Source: Pestalotiopsis fici W106-1
Taxonomy: Eukaryota > Ascomycota > Sordariomycetes > Amphisphaeriales > Sporocadaceae
Reading direction: 5' to 3'
Assembly: GCF_000516985.1 (NCBI RefSeq)
Contig: NW_006917091.1
Coordinates: 5,824,518-5,888,517, forward strand
DNA: 64,000 bases
Part shown: in pieces, positions 46,434 through 57,458 of the stretch
Layout of the letters: every line of letters starts with the position of its first letter
Position numbering within the stretch: the stretch's first letter is position 1
The notes under the pieces: model-generated
The model's database searches: none
What the model was told of the DNA's origin: nothing
The model's input: the letters and a program-made list of their open reading frames with translations, nothing else
Made by a program: the position numbers and the translations under genes

Positions 46434-47194
46434 GGTTGCGCAGGCAATTACGTGGGAAGTGTTGTCTAGTGCTGATTAGAGGCCGGATAATACAGTCTCT
46501 GAATAGGAATTATAAATTCACAACGATCTACTCCCAATCTGATAGGCCCTGGAGACGCCAGCTTATTGAGCCGACATGGTAGCTTAGGTACCGCGGTCAT
46601 CTGCAGGGACCAAGCCCCTAGCAATCCACTGGGTCTGGCCCTAGAGAACACTCAAGTTGCCGCTATGCTGACTTGGAAGTTCAATACGCTACTTCCGACT
46701 TGTAGTGTGGGTTAGTCTCGAATTCAAATATTATCCTCATTAGGAATAGTCTTCCCACCGGGCGCCAGCTCGACAGGGAACTAATCTTAGAGCAGGCGGT
46801 TCCGGCAAATAATAGCGCTATCCGATCGACGGTAGAATCGTGCAACCTTTGTTACCGAGCATTGGACGACGACTCGCTGGGGGTCTAAAACTTCAACTGA
46901 TGACTCAGGGACAAGCCAAGGGACGACGCGCAGTCGACGTTTTTCAACTATCTTGTCCAACCCCGAAAAGCGGCACATTAGGCAGTAAAGCTGAGGAGAA
47001 CGCTACAAAATGTTCATTGGCCGGTCCCGATAAGATTATGCCCACTAATGTACATTACACCGTGGGGACGATGGCTTTTCATTGCCTGAAGAGTTGGTGA
47101 CTATATAGTAGATATATTCTTGCTGCAAATCGCCGTAATTTCACAGTTCAGTCAATCCAACATACCCAGTGCTGCTGTCTCGCGTCCACACATC
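46434..47194. promoter_or_regulatory. divergent promoter, aldehyde dehydrogenase / copper amine oxidase
   Basis: Shared 760-base region. HGATAR motifs lie at 46540 (TGATAG) and 47028 (CGATAA). CGGTTCCG at 46797-46804 is an inverted CGG pair with a two-base spacer, a possible site for a Zn2Cys6 factor such as the one at 55780. Confidence 0.5.
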
Positions 47195-49367
47195 ATGGCA
47201 CCAGACACGAATTCCATTGCGGGATACGCCATCTACAACAGCGCTGCGGCCGCTGAGTACATTGATCCCAATCCCACCAAAAATAGAGTTCCACATCCAC
47301 TCGGTAAGCCACCCAGACACTCACTCCTAGAAACGAGTCCTAACATAGTTGCTAGACCAGCTCTCCGTACAGGAAGTCTGCGCCGTGACGGAGCTTGTCA
47401 AGGCGAATTTTGGCAATGTACGCATGAAATTCAATACCATCACTCTCCATGAACCGACCAAGGCGTCGTACTTGGAATTCCGGGACAATCACGGACGGCG
47501 ACCAGAGCGCGAGGCCTTTGTCATTGTTTTTCTCGAGGGGTCTTGCCATGTGACAGAAGTCATTGCCAGCGTCACACGGAGATGCATCATCTCGAGCAGA
47601 ACGCTGGAAGATGTGATGCCAATCCTCACACTGGAGGATCTCGATATCTGCGAGAGAGTCGCCCGCGCTGATTCTCGTGTGTTGGAGGTGTGCAAAGAGA
47701 TAGGGATTTACAACATGGATGAAGTCTTTTTTGACGGATGGGCAATTGGCATCGATGAACGATTTGGATTTGACCGCCGTCTTCAACAAGGACTTGCCTA
47801 TTGGCGTAGTTCCAAAGTCGACAATCAATATGCTCACCCGCTTGACTTTGTCGTGGTTATCGATACGGAAAGGGAGGAAGTCCTTCGCATCGACATCAAG
47901 GGGCACAATGGGCAACGCGTACTCCCACCGCAGGCAAACCACAACTTTTTGCCGCAATTCATTGGTCACGATTATTTGACCAATAGGCTGAAACCTCTCA
48001 ACATTACACAGCCGAGTGGTGTATCGTTTACCATGGACGGCAACCATCTCTCTTGGGCTGGCTTCCACATGCATATCGGTTTTAATTACCGTGAGGGAAT
48101 TGTGATTTCCGACGTGTGCGTGGACGATATGCACGAGAAGCGTCGCCGCATGATTTTTAACCGTTTGAGTGTGGCGGAGATGCTTGTACCCTATGGCAAT
48201 CCTGAAACCCCGCATCACAGAAAGCATGCCTTTGATATTGGTGAATATGGCATGGGCTTCATGACAAATCCGCTCAAGGCTGGCTGTGATTGCAAAGGAG
48301 CCATCAAGTATCTCGATGCCATCATCTCGACGGGCAAAGGCGAAGCTGCAGTCGTCCCCAACGCCGTCTGCATCCACGAAGAAGACAATGGTCTTTTATA
48401 CAAACACACCGACTACCGCGATGGGACAGTTGTATGTGCACGGGACCGAAAGCTTGTGATTTCGCAAATTATTACAGCTTCAAACTACGAATACGCATTC
48501 TATCACATATTTTCCTTGGACGGCACATACAAGCTCGAAGTCAAGTTGACAGGTATTCTCAATGTATGGCCGCTATATGCAGGCGAAAGTGCCGGTCCGT
48601 ATGGATCTCAAGTCGCCAAGTCACTCAACGCGCACAATCATCAGCATATCTTTTGCTTGAGAGTCGACCCTGCTATTGATGGTAATCAGAATACCGTGGT
48701 ACAGAATGATGCAGTTTCCTCTGAGATTCCCGTCGGGCAGGCCGGCAACTTGTACGGCAACGGATTCTATTGCAAGAAAACACCCATCAGGTCTACCCGG
48801 GATGGAGCTTGCGACTATTCTCATGAAACAAGTCGCACCTGGGACATAATCAATCCCAACAAGATCAACGCTGCCTCGGACAAACCCCCTGCCTACAAAA
48901 TCATCAGCCGCGAATCCCCGATCTTGTTGTCGAAACCCGATAGCCTCATCTGGCGTCGGGCTGGATTCGCTCGCCATACCCTGTGGGTCACCAAGTACAA
49001 AGAAGGTCAACGATACCCTGCTGGAGACTATGTCTGCCAATCGACCGGTCACCCAGGATGGCCTGCCAATGAGACAATCGTTGACTGGACAGCAAAAGAT
49101 GAGAATATCGAGAACGAAGATATTGTCTGCTGGTTGCAGTTTGGCCTGACCCATTTCCCGCGCACAGAGGATTTTCCAATCATGCCGGCAGAGCCCGTTA
49201 GCATCATGCTCAGGGCAAGCAACTTCTTTGAGAAGAACCCGGCCTTGTGGGTGCCACCGACTACTGTGGACGTGGATCGAGTATCGAAAGATCTGAACAA
49301 ATGTTGCGGAACATCTCAAGTCACAGCAAGTGGTGACAGGGCCATATCGACTGCATGTCGATTGTGA
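47195..49367 (+). CDS. copper amine oxidase, TPQ-dependent, probably peroxisomal
   Basis: Copper-containing primary-amine oxidase of 706 residues from two exons (47195-47303 and 47356-49367). It turns a primary amine with O2 and water into an aldehyde, ammonia and H2O2. The topaquinone precursor is Y414 in TASNYEY. Copper ligands are H465 and H467 in HNHQH, 51 residues after Y414 as in yeast enzymes, and H636 in GLTHFPRTEDFP. D in the YG-MG region and the N2/N3 domains precede the large catalytic domain. The C-terminus is ACRL; CRL fits the PTS1 consensus, and fungal amine oxidases are often peroxisomal. It pairs with the divergent SKL-tagged aldehyde dehydrogenase. Substrates could be methylamine, putrescine or diaminopropane. 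Confidence 0.96.
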
Positions 49368-50381
49368 TGGACACCATTGAATAGTATATAATTTGATTGA
49401 GTAATTTACGCCGTGACATATGATGCTAGGTTTTGCATCCTTCACAAAGGCAATTTTACAGATGAACTCGTCTTGATCATGTATTTTGCACTCCTACACA
49501 AAGTACTACACAAGCATTAGAACTACTTAGCCTTGTCACCTCCCGGGTCCTGCTCGCTGCACCGAGCACTGTCAGTATGCCCATGGGATATTCTCAGGCA
49601 CGCCGCGGTGAGTTCTCTGCAACGCGCTCCTTGAGTCCACAACCTTGATTGGTAAATGTATACTTTCACCCAGTAAGTATAATTTACATTGCATGTGCTC
49701 GATGCAGCTTGATTATTTTCATTACGTACCATCATCCTTGAATGCACACGGCTAGTGAACTGTCGGTTACGTGCATCCATTACTTAAACCCCTATCGCAA
49801 TACGATCTATGGAATAGACCAAGCCATACTTGCAGGTGTAGAGATTCCACCCTTGTCGGTTTAGCCCAGCGCCATCTGTTTAGAAATACATTTATCGCAT
49901 GTTCTCCCCTCTCTACTATCTTGCGTTGGCCAAAACACTGATTGTGATGACGCTTCGGAGTCTTCCGCTCTCTGAAGAAGAATAAGTCCCGCGGGCAAAT
50001 CGGATTGATTTGTCGATGATTGGCAGGCTCAGATATTGCCCGTTTTCGGTTAGTATTAGCTGAGTCGCGAAACGGGCTCCACTGTGCTTTGCTGAATCCA
50101 GCTATCATCGACTATGAACCTCTGTGGCGGATGTCTGCCCAACAACTTCTCCCAAATTCTCGCCGTGGAGACACGAACCTTGTTACGATAATGACTGAGA
50201 CAATGGTCACCCCAGCCGACATCGAACGTTGGAGTTGCGATGTGCGTCAGGCTGTCTGATTCAGCGAGATGAATAGGATATATAGTCGCAGAAGTGATGA
50301 CTAGCCAATACTGTAGACTTGGAAGATGTGACGTCCCAGTACTTTGAATTTCCCGAATCAGCTGAACTTGATTCCTTAGCC
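49368..50381. other. intergenic, no gene seen
   Basis: About 1 kb between the amine oxidase and P450-2; no domain-bearing frame recognised. Confidence 0.5.
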
Positions 50382-52134
50382 ATGGAAAAGTATCTCATTT
50401 ACCTCGCCATATTCGTGGTGTCTATGGGACTCTATCGTTTCTTCCTGTATCCTGTCTTTATCTCTCCTCTTGCAAAAGTTCCAAACGCGCACTGGAGCAG
50501 CGGACTTAGTTCTGTTTGGCTTTACTCGATGAAATGGACAGGTAGAGAGAATTCTGAAGTTTACCAAGCACATCTGGCCAAAGGACCATTGATTCAGCTG
50601 GCACCTGGCCTCCTGAGTGTCAAGTCCATTGACGATGGGCTGAAAACCGTGTACCTGGGCGGTTTTCCCAAGCCGCCATTCTATTTCCACGGCTTCGCCG
50701 TTTACGGGTGTGTTGCGTTCCTATTCTGTTACTGGCCACTACTCTATTCATAGCCGACGGTTCTTCGCAGTGGGAATTGACAAAAGCACCAAGACTAACA
50801 TTGTTTCAACAGAAAGGGCAACCTTTTTACCATTGTCGATAATGCCACGCATTCGGCCCAGAAGAAAATCATGTCTCATGCTTTCTCAAAATCAAATGTC
50901 TTGGCATCGCAGTCCGCTCGCATCGCTACACGAGATGTCCTGTTCGATCGGGTTCTCCCCAAGCTGCACAAGGCTTCAATAAACGACAGCCCCATTGAGA
51001 TAATCGAGTTCAACTACAGCTACTACCTGGACACGTTTGTGCAGTGGCAATTTGGGCATTCGTTGAGAAGCAACCTTGTCGAAGACGAGCATGAGAGAAG
51101 GCTCTACCTGGATGGATTCTTTGGTCCTGCCGGCTTCACCTTTTGGCAATACTACTTCCCAAATCTCTCTGCAAACCTTCGCCGGATTGGAATATACCTG
51201 ATTCCCAAGTGGGTGGATACGGGCTTTGCAGCCGTGGAGAAATGGAACCTGGACAAGTGCGACCAAGCGCAGCAACTCCTCGCCAGCGGGCAAGATGTGC
51301 CCGTCGAGGATCAATCACTGCTCTTTGAAAAGGCCCTCAAAGGCATGAGCAGAGTGGATACCAAACCAAGAGAGTATCCGAATCGTTTGGAACTCGCGAG
51401 TGACATGTTCTCGCTCAACTCGGGCGCCTTTGAGACGAGCGGAAACACGACTACTTACCTGTTCTACGAAATGTGCAGAAACCCCCAATGGCAGACACGC
51501 CTCCGGAAAGAGCTGATGACTCTCAAGGTGCCCCCTATACATGTGCCGGGAACCAGATTAGATCCTGATGACATCACGAGCCCACGGGACCTCGAAGAAT
51601 TACCCGTGCTACAGGCAGTCATCATGGAGACTCTGCGACTGTGGCCATCGGTGCCCGGTGGCCAGCCTCGTGTAGTTCCGAAAACGACTTCGCTAGGCGG
51701 GTACCATGACATCCCAGCTGGAACAGTTGTTCAAGCCTACGCTTCCGTCTTGCACCGGGAGCCCGAGGTGTTTCCCGATCCTTTTGCTTGGAAACCAGAA
51801 CGATGGCTAGAGTCTTCGAAAGAAGAACTTGCCGTGATGAAGAGGTGGTTTTGGGGTTTTGGCAGCGGGAGTCGCATGTGCATAGGCAGTCATTTCGCCT
51901 ACTATTGTAAGTCACGGGCCTCCATTGTGAGTAGCAACAAAAAAAACAAGAGTGCTAATGGTGTTGGATATAGCGATCAAGTTTTTAGTGTCTAGTGTTT
52001 ACACAAATTTCACTACCACGATACACGATCATGGAGACATGGAACCCAATGATGGTTATCTAGCTGGACCAAAAGGGCACCGTCTTGAAATCAAGTTTCA
52101 CAAAGTGGAAGATGGACAAGACGCTAGAATTTAG
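50382..52134 (+). CDS. cytochrome P450 monooxygenase (P450-2)
   Basis: P450 of 526 residues from three exons (50382-50707, 50813-51906, 51974-52134). The frame opens earlier (50319) but the first ATG is at 50382, giving a hydrophobic anchor MEKYLIYLAIFVVSMGLYRFF. The I-helix is atypical, SGAFETSGNTTTY rather than AGxDTT. ETLRLWP is the K-helix and FGSGSRMCIGSHFA the heme loop with C465. Splicing of the last intron joins FAYY to SIKFLVSSVYTNFTT, which is the usual L-helix continuation. It is not close to P450-1 in sequence. Substrate unknown. Confidence 0.92.
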
Positions 52135-52714
52135 TGACTTTTAGGCACTATCAAGAAAGTCAAAGATGTATGTATGAGACCGCATCCTTCAGTGGGAGCT
52201 ATGCATCTTCAGCATTACAAACAATCAATAATTTGTGCTGCTAGGAGGTAACGAGAGTCTTTGAATTCCCATGTATACCTGGTTCTTGCTCGTGGAAATA
52301 TCCGTAGAGCTTACTTAGCCTTCTCTACTTGCGACAGAATCTTGTCAGTGCGGTGCCGGTGGACATACATTGAAACGGATTCCTTCAGTCCCAAATGTCC
52401 TAGTCTTACCAATACCTTGTGAGCATCATAAGATGAATGTAGACCAAAGCTTTCGCACCATTCCACGTCTTGGTGACTACTCCATCTTGTAGGTCAACAA
52501 CTGTTCCAGTCAAGTCAAATTGCTACTGAAGATTCAAACCAGTGGATATCCCGGTTTTCAAATGATGAAAATTGAGTAGTCTTGTTCAAATCAAAGCAGA
52601 TTACGCATGTGCTGCTTTTGAAGGAAGAAACGAGTGCAGAAAACTGAGATAAGCAGGCATTGTCTTATTGTTTGAGTCATGGTTGCAATTGATCCTTTAC
52701 GCCTATTTGCATCC
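52135..52714. other. convergent intergenic region
   Basis: About 580 bases between the 3' ends of P450-2 and the deacetylase-family gene. Nothing recognised. Confidence 0.5.
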
Positions 52715-53791
52715 TCAGACGTGCGTACCATCCTCCTCCAAACCGCGCCAGCGAGCAAAATTGTGCATTTTGAAGCGATCTACCATGCCTCCAAAAGTAG
52801 ACCACTCGATCCCTTCATAACCATTGACCCACTCAATAAACTGCTCAATCATATTCAAAACGTGCGGCTTTCCACTGATCTGTGGATGCAGACTGAGAGG
52901 CAACACTACTTCGTCATGTCTCTGATAGTAATAAAGAAAGTGGGTCTTCCACATTTTCAAAACAACATCAGGGTCGATGAATCCGTCGCTGCCTCCATCC
53001 CCGGGCGAAAAGGCTGGCCAGTCGTCGAGATGCCAGTTGGCAGGGACCGTGACAATGCTAGATATCTTGGGATTCATCGTGGGGTGCATCCAAGTTCCTG
53101 CTGACTGAGCATAGTCTGTCGTTTGAGCCTTGTAGTCCGAATAAGGAGTATAGTATAGCAAGCAGTCGTGATGCATACAACTATGATCGTACTCGATTCC
53201 TGCCTCTTCCAGGAGTTGCACCGTCGAGGACGAGCAAGTGAAACCCGGAGCTGTCCAGCCTCTGGGTTTATAGCCCAAGAATGCGGTCATGACGTCCAAT
53301 GACTTGCGCAGAACGTCGGCCTCTTGATCCCGAGACAGAGAGGAGACATATTCATGCGTGTATCCGTGTAGTCCTCTGCAAAGCAAAAGATTGAGTAAAT
53401 GACAGTCTGCTTTATCGACTCCTTTTTTCTTGGTGGGAGGAGGGGCTTGTGCAGGAAGGGGGAAAAAAATAAACTTTACATTTCATGTCCACTATCACGG
53501 ATTCTTGTTACTTGCCGTGGAAACGTTTCGCAGGTATGAGCTGGCACAAACCAGGACGCCTTGATGCTGTGCTTTTCTAGAAGGTCCAAGAGTCGTTCAA
53601 TTCCAACAGCTGCCCCAAAAACGCCCCTAGAGATCTTTACAGAGTCACAGGTCGACCCATCTTGCGTATCTATCCTGCAGTTGGTGTGTCAGTTGCACAG
53701 ACAAAAATAGATATGGATGTAATGCATTGTCATACCAGCCTGCGACAGCATCAACATCAATGCCAAAACCAAGCAGTACTTTCTTGGGCAT
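52715..53791 (-). CDS. polysaccharide deacetylase / imidase-like NodB-fold hydrolase (HpPgdA-like)
   Basis: Metal-dependent NodB-fold hydrolase of 303 residues from three exons (53736-53791, 53480-53674, 52715-53375). I chose the ATG at 53791 because MPKKVLLGFGIDVDAVAGW is the usual family start; an in-frame ATG at 53935 would add 48 residues without homology. D12 and D14 lie in the first catalytic motif, and the zinc histidines H87 and H91 in LHGYTHEY. PRGWTAPGF and EYDHSCMHHD follow. There is no signal peptide, so a cytosolic role is likely; close relatives include cyclic-imide hydrolases and HpPgdA-type enzymes rather than secreted chitin deacetylases. A C-N bond hydrolysis next to amine-handling genes fits the neighbourhood. 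Confidence 0.88.
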
Positions 53792-54253
53792 CGTGACACT
53801 TGTGTAGTAAGGTCCAGAAGTTTCAGTTCTTGTGCTGATGTACGAATCATGTGCAGACGGCGGCCACGTTCTGCTGTTGTTGTTGCCATTGTATGCAATT
53901 ATAGTGGAAGCCTTCTTTTTACGCACAGGCAGCATGACCCACACTATCCACCAAAATAGAGCCTAATCACATATTCTTGCAGGATAATACTTAGTCCCTA
54001 GACCTTTCCTCATTGAGGATGACTAGGTAGCTCATCGACCTTCCCAAATAGGACTGTATTTTCATCCGACTCTCCTGCTCTGTTCGATGCTTCACATCTA
54101 ACATGATCTCCGAGTAATTGTTCGAGTTCGTACGATAAGTGGTACTTCCCTAAGGAATGAAAAGAATGTTAATACGCGCAGGAGCCCAGGGCCTAGGGAC
54201 CAGTTGCACTACATGCGAGCATATCTGAACTCTCACTCTTGTTCTTGCCGGCC
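53792..54253. promoter_or_regulatory. divergent promoter region, deacetylase-like / acyltransferase-like
   Basis: Two divergent starts about 460 bases apart. No specific site recognised. Confidence 0.45.
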
Positions 54254-55315
54254 ATGTCTATTCCACAGATCAACTGCAGTGGTACACCCTACGAGATCGG
54301 ACACCAACATGGGGCTCAAGCGGCCGAGTTAGTCCACGGGAGCATCCAGTTCTACGCAGAAATGTTCGATTTGTACACGGGCAAGACTTGGGCTGAGATC
54401 CGACTCATCGCAGTGCGTTTCGGCGATAACATACAAGTCAAATGGCCCCGGTACTTTGAGGAGATGCAAGGCATCGCAGATGGGGCACAATGTCATCTAG
54501 CCGACATACTGGCGTTGAATACAAGGACTGAGGTTGTGTTTGGTCTGATGGTTCCCGAGAGAGTGGTCAGTGATGGCTGTACAAGCTTGTACTGGGCCAG
54601 GGATCAGGACAAGAAAATGGGCCAGAATTGGGATTGGATGGAAGAGCAAGGGTGTAATATTGTCTTGTTGACGATTCATCAAACTGGCATGCCCGTCATC
54701 AAAATGGTGACGGAGGCTGGCATCATTGGAAAGATTGGGATGAATTCGGCAGGCGTCGGAGTTTGCCTGAACGCTGTGAGATGTAGCGGACATGACATTG
54801 CAAAGATACCGATCCATCTTGCACTCAGGCTGAGCTTGGAAAGCGAGACGCTGTCGCAGGCCGTGGATAATGTGGAGGCCATTGGCGCAGCCGGTTCGGC
54901 TTTCTTGCTCCTTGCCCAGGGTGATCAGTCCATGGGGCTCGAGATGACGAGCACGACGACCAAACGCATCGGCAGAGACTCGTACGGGCGCATAATGCAC
55001 ACGAACCACTTGTTACAGAAGCACGATCAGGTCGTGGAGTGGCCAGAGGAAGACTCCTTCAGCCGCTATGAGCGCATCACCCAATTGACCGAGGAATACC
55101 ACGGCGCCCACTTGACGGGACTTCAAGAGGAAGGCTTTCTCGGTTTCTTCGATGACCACGAAGGGACCCCGTTTGCAATCTGCAGACGACAAGAAGGGGA
55201 CTGTAAAGATGCAACCCTGTTCAACATAACCATGGATCTGGACAAGAAAACAGCGGTTGTGAGAAGGGGAAAGGTATGTCATGTGCAAGAAGAGATTCGT
55301 CTAGACTTTTCGTAG
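54254..55315 (+). CDS. isopenicillin-N acyltransferase-like Ntn hydrolase (C45 family)
   Basis: Intronless gene of 353 residues, close in length to the penicillin acyltransferase AAT (357). The frame is open from 54239, but the ATG at 54254 starts MSIPQINCSGTPYEIGHQHG, a typical family N-terminus. The autocatalytic cleavage site is DGC109TS; after cleavage the Cys becomes the N-terminal nucleophile, as in AAT (Gly102/Cys103). NWDW and MNSAGVGVCLNAV are further family marks. The protein lacks the peroxisomal tail of AAT (ends DFS). There are no ACVS or IPNS genes, so a penicillin role is very unlikely; hydrolysis or transfer of an N-acyl group on an amine or amino acid is more probable in this setting. 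Confidence 0.92.
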   Translation: MSIPQINCSGTPYEIGHQHGAQAAELVHGSIQFYAEMFDLYTGKTWAEIRLIAVRFGDNIQVKWPRYFEEMQGIADGAQCHLADILALNTRTEVVFGLMVPERVVSDGCTSLYWARDQDKKMGQNWDWMEEQGCNIVLLTIHQTGMPVIKMVTEAGIIGKIGMNSAGVGVCLNAVRCSGHDIAKIPIHLALRLSLESETLSQAVDNVEAIGAAGSAFLLLAQGDQSMGLEMTSTTTKRIGRDSYGRIMHTNHLLQKHDQVVEWPEEDSFSRYERITQLTEEYHGAHLTGLQEEGFLGFFDDHEGTPFAICRRQEGDCKDATLFNITMDLDKKTAVVRRGKVCHVQEEIRLDFS

Positions 55316-55779
55316 CATGCATCACAGTACAATAGATAGCTACACTGTTCCATTGACCAATTGATCTAGCGCTAGTGACGCTGTTCTGAGCCTATGCGAC
55401 TCAGTGACCTAGGTACTAACGAGGTTCCTTAGAGGTAGATGGCTAGGTCTTGTAGGACTCGATCTGCGGGGTTCAGGGCCTGGAAGGGGGCCTGGGGTGG
55501 TTCCCCCAAGCTCTAGCGGCTTTCTCTTATTTATCTAGCTCGTACTTCGCGGCTATCTATCTCTCTGCACTTGATCTTTGAATTTGATCTGAAATGCAAA
55601 CCATTACATTGTATCGTCTCCGCCTTGCTGTTCCCAGCATCTCCAACTGCTTGTCAACACAGTCGATAATATCTTGTCTTGCCCTCTCGCGTCGTGCGCC
55701 AGTCCAAGGTATGCCCGTTCCCATCTGCTGCTCGTCATAGTGCGGGTGATTGCGACTAGGGCTATGCCAAGAACGTATC
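55316..55779. other. intergenic with GC-rich palindromic stretch
   Basis: Contains a GC-rich, partly self-complementary stretch near 55470-55515 (GGGGCCTGGGG / GGTTCCCCC) and a C/T-rich tail. It may be a decayed repeat. No gene seen. Confidence 0.4.
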
Positions 55780-57387
55780 ATGGGGCGAAAGTATCACGGA
55801 GCTGCTTGTAGGACCTGCCGACGCCGCGGCAGGAAGTGTACTCGAGAGCTCCCGGCTTGCCAGTCGTGCATTGACAAGGGCAACGAGTGCGAGGGCTATG
55901 CCTTCAAATTCGCGGGCCTGGCCAGTCGGGGCTTTCTCAGCGGGCATGCCGGCGTAGGTGAAGTCAGATTCAAGAGGAATCCGGGTCCCAGAAAGGCCAA
56001 CAGGACTCAGGTGCAGCAGCAGGAACGCAACGAGCAGCCTTTGCCATTAGTCGATCCATCTCAATTGCCTCTTGTTCAGGATGATGGTGACGATGTACCA
56101 CCTTCTGGAGAATCGGTAATGCTGGATCTTTCATCGCCCGGTCCGGCGCCACAAGATTGGCAACTCGTGGAATCTGGAATCCGGGACGAAACTCCCCAGC
56201 GTGGTTCCATCACCGATGGAGAGGTCACTCTCTCGGCCTCTGAAAATCTGGAAGACTCCCAGCGGAGATGTGAACTACCAAACCCATTCGTTGGCCCCTC
56301 AGCAGCCATGAATCTTTTCCATCTTCCCGTCGAGCTGAGTTTTGTACTGGAGTACCACTTCCATGAAGCGGCAGCCAAGCTGTGCGTTGACAATGACGCA
56401 GCTCGAAATCCGTACCGAGAGTATATTTATCCCCTTGCCCTGCAGCGGCCAGCACTACTCTATGCATGCGCCGCCTTGTCATCAGTGCACTACAGCACAC
56501 GACACAAAAACGAAGCCTTCCTCGTCGATGCACTACGTTTTCGAGGCAAGGCTTTGAGCCGGTTGCAAGAGTCCATGTGGTGCGTCGATAGTTCCTTGGA
56601 TGAGAGCAACTTGGCCACCTTACTCATGCTCATCCTGTGTGATCTTTGCATGGGCGGCCCTTCCAATTTTGAGACCTACTTCACCATGGCAAAGAGCTTG
56701 ATCAATCTACGTGGCCCTCTCAGGACCCCTGACAACTTTGTCGAGCAATACATTTCCTGGATGGACATCATGTCTTGTGCGTCTACTTCGCGACAGCCAG
56801 TCTTTACCATCGAGGACGTGGCTTCGCTGCACCAAAGGAATTTGGACTGGAGTCACGACGTTGTGCCTTGTGCAACAGATCTCTTCTACATCTTTCTCGA
56901 CATTGTTTCGCTACACAAGAATACGCAACTCGGCGCTACCGATGTCGATGCCCAGCTTCAGTCCTTGAAAATGCGTATCCTAACGTCCCCCCCTCGCGTC
57001 GAACGGGGAATGCCCTGGTTCCATTTGACCGAAGCCTACCGTTTTGGGATCCTTCTTTATGCTGCCCTCTTGTTTGACAAGACTCAGGACGAGGATGAAA
57101 TGGCTTGGCTGGTCAGCAGCATCATCCAGCACGCAAAATCAATACCGAGTCGTAGCGGCTGGGCTGATCAGCTTCTATGGCCCTTGTTTCATGCTGGCCT
57201 ACGAATGTCAGATCCGAGGCAACAAGATTGGCTGAGGGGGAAACTTTCGGAAATGCAGACCTCTGGAGGATTTCGAAACGTCACCAGCGCACAAGAAGTG
57301 CTCGAGATGTGCTGGCGCGGAGAAGTCTCTGGGAAATACGCCGATCTCTTGGTGAAACAGGGTGTTGGAGACATGATCGTAATTTAG
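55780..57387 (+). CDS. Zn2Cys6 transcription factor
   Basis: Fungal binuclear zinc-cluster regulator, 535 residues, intronless. The frame opens upstream without an ATG; the start at 55780 gives MGRKYHGAACRTC. Cysteines C10, C13, C20, C27, C30 and C37 form the cluster (C-x2-C-x6-C-x6-C-x2-C-x6-C) with the basic run RRRGRK. A Gln/Pro/Ser-rich linker follows, then a fungal-specific domain of the C6-TF type 2 class (FHEAAAKLC, PLALQRPALLYACAALSSVHY). It is embedded among catabolic enzymes, so it is the best candidate regulator for the run at 36-63 kb. Its DNA site is unknown. Confidence 0.95.
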   Translation: MGRKYHGAACRTCRRRGRKCTRELPACQSCIDKGNECEGYAFKFAGLASRGFLSGHAGVGEVRFKRNPGPRKANRTQVQQQERNEQPLPLVDPSQLPLVQDDGDDVPPSGESVMLDLSSPGPAPQDWQLVESGIRDETPQRGSITDGEVTLSASENLEDSQRRCELPNPFVGPSAAMNLFHLPVELSFVLEYHFHEAAAKLCVDNDAARNPYREYIYPLALQRPALLYACAALSSVHYSTRHKNEAFLVDALRFRGKALSRLQESMWCVDSSLDESNLATLLMLILCDLCMGGPSNFETYFTMAKSLINLRGPLRTPDNFVEQYISWMDIMSCASTSRQPVFTIEDVASLHQRNLDWSHDVVPCATDLFYIFLDIVSLHKNTQLGATDVDAQLQSLKMRILTSPPRVERGMPWFHLTEAYRFGILLYAALLFDKTQDEDEMAWLVSSIIQHAKSIPSRSGWADQLLWPLFHAGLRMSDPRQQDWLRGKLSEMQTSGGFRNVTSAQEVLEMCWRGEVSGKYADLLVKQGVGDMIVI

Positions 57388-57458
57388 TCAACTATGGAAC
57401 TTGGCACAGGTGTGATCTCGGCTTCAATGTATGAATTCAATATCTGACCACCCATTGT

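Noticed and set aside
47352..48377. Antisense open frame of 341 residues across the copper amine oxidase
   Set aside because: It overlaps conserved amine-oxidase sequence and has no domain.
54254..55315. Penicillin biosynthesis
   Set aside because: Only an acyltransferase-like gene is present; there is no ACVS or IPNS gene in the window.
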